Assembly: GCF_002078175.1 (NCBI RefSeq)
Contig: NZ_MWFK01000001.1
Span: forward strand, 3,844,001 to 3,908,000
DNA length: 64,000 bases
Origin: Streptomyces sp. M41(2017)
GTDB taxonomy: Bacteria; Actinomycetota; Actinomycetes; Streptomycetales; Streptomycetaceae
Reading direction: 5' to 3'
The notes under the pieces were generated by a model, which was not told the origin of the DNA, did not search any database, and saw nothing but the letters and a program-made list of their open reading frames with translations. The position numbers were made by a program, and so were the translations under genes. Of the stretch, positions 62,575 to 64,000 are shown piece after piece. How positions within the stretch are numbered: position 1 is the stretch's first letter; every line of letters begins with the position of its first letter.

Positions 62575-64000
62575 ATGTCCGCACCACCCCAACAGCCCAC
62601 AGTCACCGAACGTGAGGCACGCCAGGTCGCCGAGGCCGCACGCGAACAGGACTGGCACAAACCCAGCTTCGCCAAGGAACTCTTCCTCGGCCGCTTCCGC
62701 CTCGACCTCATCCACCCGCACCCGATGCCCGCGGACGAGGACGCCCAGCGCGGCGAGGAGTTCCTCGCCAAACTCCGCGACTTCTGCGAGACGAAGATCG
62801 ACTCGGCCCGCATCGAACGCGAGGCACAGATCCCGGACGAGACGATCGACGGGCTCAAGGAACTCGGCGCCCTCGGCATGAAGATCGACACCAAATACGG
62901 CGGCCTCGGCCTCACCCAGGTGTACTACAACAAGGCGCTCGCCCTCGTCGGCTCCGCCAGCCCCGCCATCGGCGCCCTGCTCTCCGCCCACCAGTCCATC
63001 GGCGTACCGCAGCCGCTCAAGCAGTTCGGCACCCAGGAGCAGAAGGACGCCTTCCTGCCCCGCTGCGCCCGCACCGACATCTCCGCCTTCCTGCTCACCG
63101 AGCCGGACGTCGGCTCCGATCCGGCGCGCCTCGCCACCACCGCCGTGCGCGACGGGGACGACTACGTCCTCGACGGAGTGAAGCTCTGGACGACCAACGG
63201 CGTCGTCGCCGACCTCCTCGTCGTCATGGCCCGCGTCCCGAAGTCCGAAGGACACAAGGGCGGCATCACCGCGTTCGTCGTCGAGGCCGGCTCCGAAGGC
63301 ATCACCGTCGAGCACCGCAACGCCTTCATGGGCCTGCGGGGCCTGGAGAACGGCGTCACCCGCTTCCACCAGGTCCGGGTCCCCGCCGCCAACCGGATCG
63401 GCCCCGAGGGCGCGGGCCTGAAGATCGCCCTCACCACCCTCAACACCGGCCGGCTCTCCCTGCCCGCGATGTGCGTGGGCGCCGGCAAGTGGTGCCTGAA
63501 GATCGCCCGCGAATGGTCCGCGGCCCGCGAGCAGTGGGGCAAGCCCGTCGCACTCCACGAAGCCGTCGGCTCCAAGATCTCCTTCATCGCCGCCACCACC
63601 TTCGCCCTCGAAGCGGTCCTCGACCTGTCCTCGCAGATGGCCGACGAGAACCGCAACGACATCCGCATCGAGGCCGCCCTCGCCAAGCTGTACGGCTCCG
63701 AGATGGCCTGGCTGATGGCCGACGAACTCGTCCAGATCCGCGGCGGCCGCGGCTTCGAGACCGCCGAGTCGCTCGCGGCCCGCGGCGAGCGCGCCGTCCC
63801 GACCGAGCAGATCCTGCGCGACCTGCGCATCAACAGGATCTTCGAGGGCTCCACCGAGATCATGCACCTGCTGATCGCCCGCGAGGCCGTCGACGCCCAC
63901 CTCTCCGTCGCCGGCGACCTCATCGACCCCGAGAAGTCCCTCTCGGACAAGGCGAAGGCGGGCGCCAACGCCGGCGTCTTCTACGCCAAGTGGCTGCCGA
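62575..64000 (+). CDS. Acyl-CoA dehydrogenase, 3' end beyond window
   Basis: 475 codons in frame from the ATG at 62575 to the right edge, with no stop; the family length suggests about 600-650 residues in total. Seen: FAD/substrate motifs FLLTEPDVGSDPARLATTA, VKLWTTNGVVADLL, and the catalytic-base segment INRIFEGSTEIMHLLIAR, where the glutamate of FEGST is the expected general base. The arrangement is nearer to long-chain (VLCAD-like) than medium-chain enzymes. It starts a new transcript after the terminator at 62370-62412; its role in fatty-acid or branched-chain catabolism is not specified. Confidence 0.93.
   Translation, partial: MSAPPQQPTVTEREARQVAEAAREQDWHKPSFAKELFLGRFRLDLIHPHPMPADEDAQRGEEFLAKLRDFCETKIDSARIEREAQIPDETIDGLKELGALGMKIDTKYGGLGLTQVYYNKALALVGSASPAIGALLSAHQSIGVPQPLKQFGTQEQKDAFLPRCARTDISAFLLTEPDVGSDPARLATTAVRDGDDYVLDGVKLWTTNGVVADLLVVMARVPKSEGHKGGITAFVVEAGSEGITVEHRNAFMGLRGLENGVTRFHQVRVPAANRIGPEGAGLKIALTTLNTGRLSLPAMCVGAGKWCLKIAREWSAAREQWGKPVALHEAVGSKISFIAATTFALEAVLDLSSQMADENRNDIRIEAALAKLYGSEMAWLMADELVQIRGGRGFETAESLAARGERAVPTEQILRDLRINRIFEGSTEIMHLLIAREAVDAHLSVAGDLIDPEKSLSDKAKAGANAGVFYAKWLP

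Overview
The window is high-GC actinobacterial DNA with strong G/C third-position bias, GTG and TTG starts and Shine-Dalgarno sites. It is almost certainly from the core chromosome of a Streptomyces species. The gene order comM(3' end)-dprA-whiG-tetR-M23 peptidase-rpsB-tsf-pyrH-frr-cdsA-rlmN matches what I know of Streptomyces chromosomes, and whiG (the sporulation sigma factor) is diagnostic of the group. I see no phage, transposase, integrase, CRISPR array, rRNA or complete tRNA. The window cuts a gene at each end (comM-like at the left, an acyl-CoA dehydrogenase at the right).

Layout. 1-11.5 kb: housekeeping and development, covering DNA uptake/processing, WhiG, ribosomal protein S2, EF-Ts, UMP kinase, ribosome recycling factor, CDP-diglyceride synthase and RlmN. 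11.6-15.5 kb: a TPP riboswitch followed by a three-gene thiamine-type ABC importer. 15.6-20.4 kb: minus-strand genes for an LAETG surface protein, a LOG-family protein, a VOC protein and an ABC permease/ATPase pair. 20.6-25.6 kb: first polyamine module (class III aminotransferase, Lrp/AsnC regulator, aminobutyraldehyde dehydrogenase, PotD-like lipoprotein). 25.7-44.0 kb: a mixed segment holding a DUF4097 protein with a DrrAB-type exporter, a secreted FG-GAP protein coupled to a subtilase, a class F sortase with a small substrate, an ECF sigma factor with a likely membrane partner, an FprA-type reductase under a probable iron box, a small membrane protein, GDPD, adenosine deaminase, a DUF4190 protein, an MFS exporter and a NADAR protein. 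44.1-51.4 kb: second polyamine module (aldehyde dehydrogenase, PotD-PotA-PotB-PotC, FAD amine oxidase). 51.5-54.8 kb: a small conserved protein, a GH18 chitinase behind a DasR-like site and a PAP2 phosphatase. 55-64 kb: GabT, a VirD4/FtsK-like ATPase, a PucR-type regulator, a third aldehyde dehydrogenase and an acyl-CoA dehydrogenase.

The common theme of 20-62 kb is polyamine and GABA catabolism. Polyamines would enter through PotABCD. Putrescine would be oxidised either by transamination (aminotransferase at 20.7 kb) or by the FAD oxidase at 50 kb (gamma-glutamylputrescine type). The aldehyde would be oxidised to GABA by the dehydrogenases at 22.8 and 44.2 kb, GABA transaminated by GabT, and succinate semialdehyde oxidised, possibly by the dehydrogenase at 60.9 kb. 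Regulators of two families (Lrp/AsnC and PucR) sit beside these genes, and several repeat or palindrome arrays lie in the promoters.

Nothing here is a clear new defence or mobile system. The best leads are the fourfold GATCACA array before the PucR gene, the hairpin that buries the ribosome binding site at 51.5 kb, the translationally coupled subtilase/FG-GAP pair, the periodic TTGCAACA array before the DUF4097-ABC operon, the VirD4-like ATPase placed between GABA genes, and the duplicated polyamine module flanking an 18.5-kb segment.
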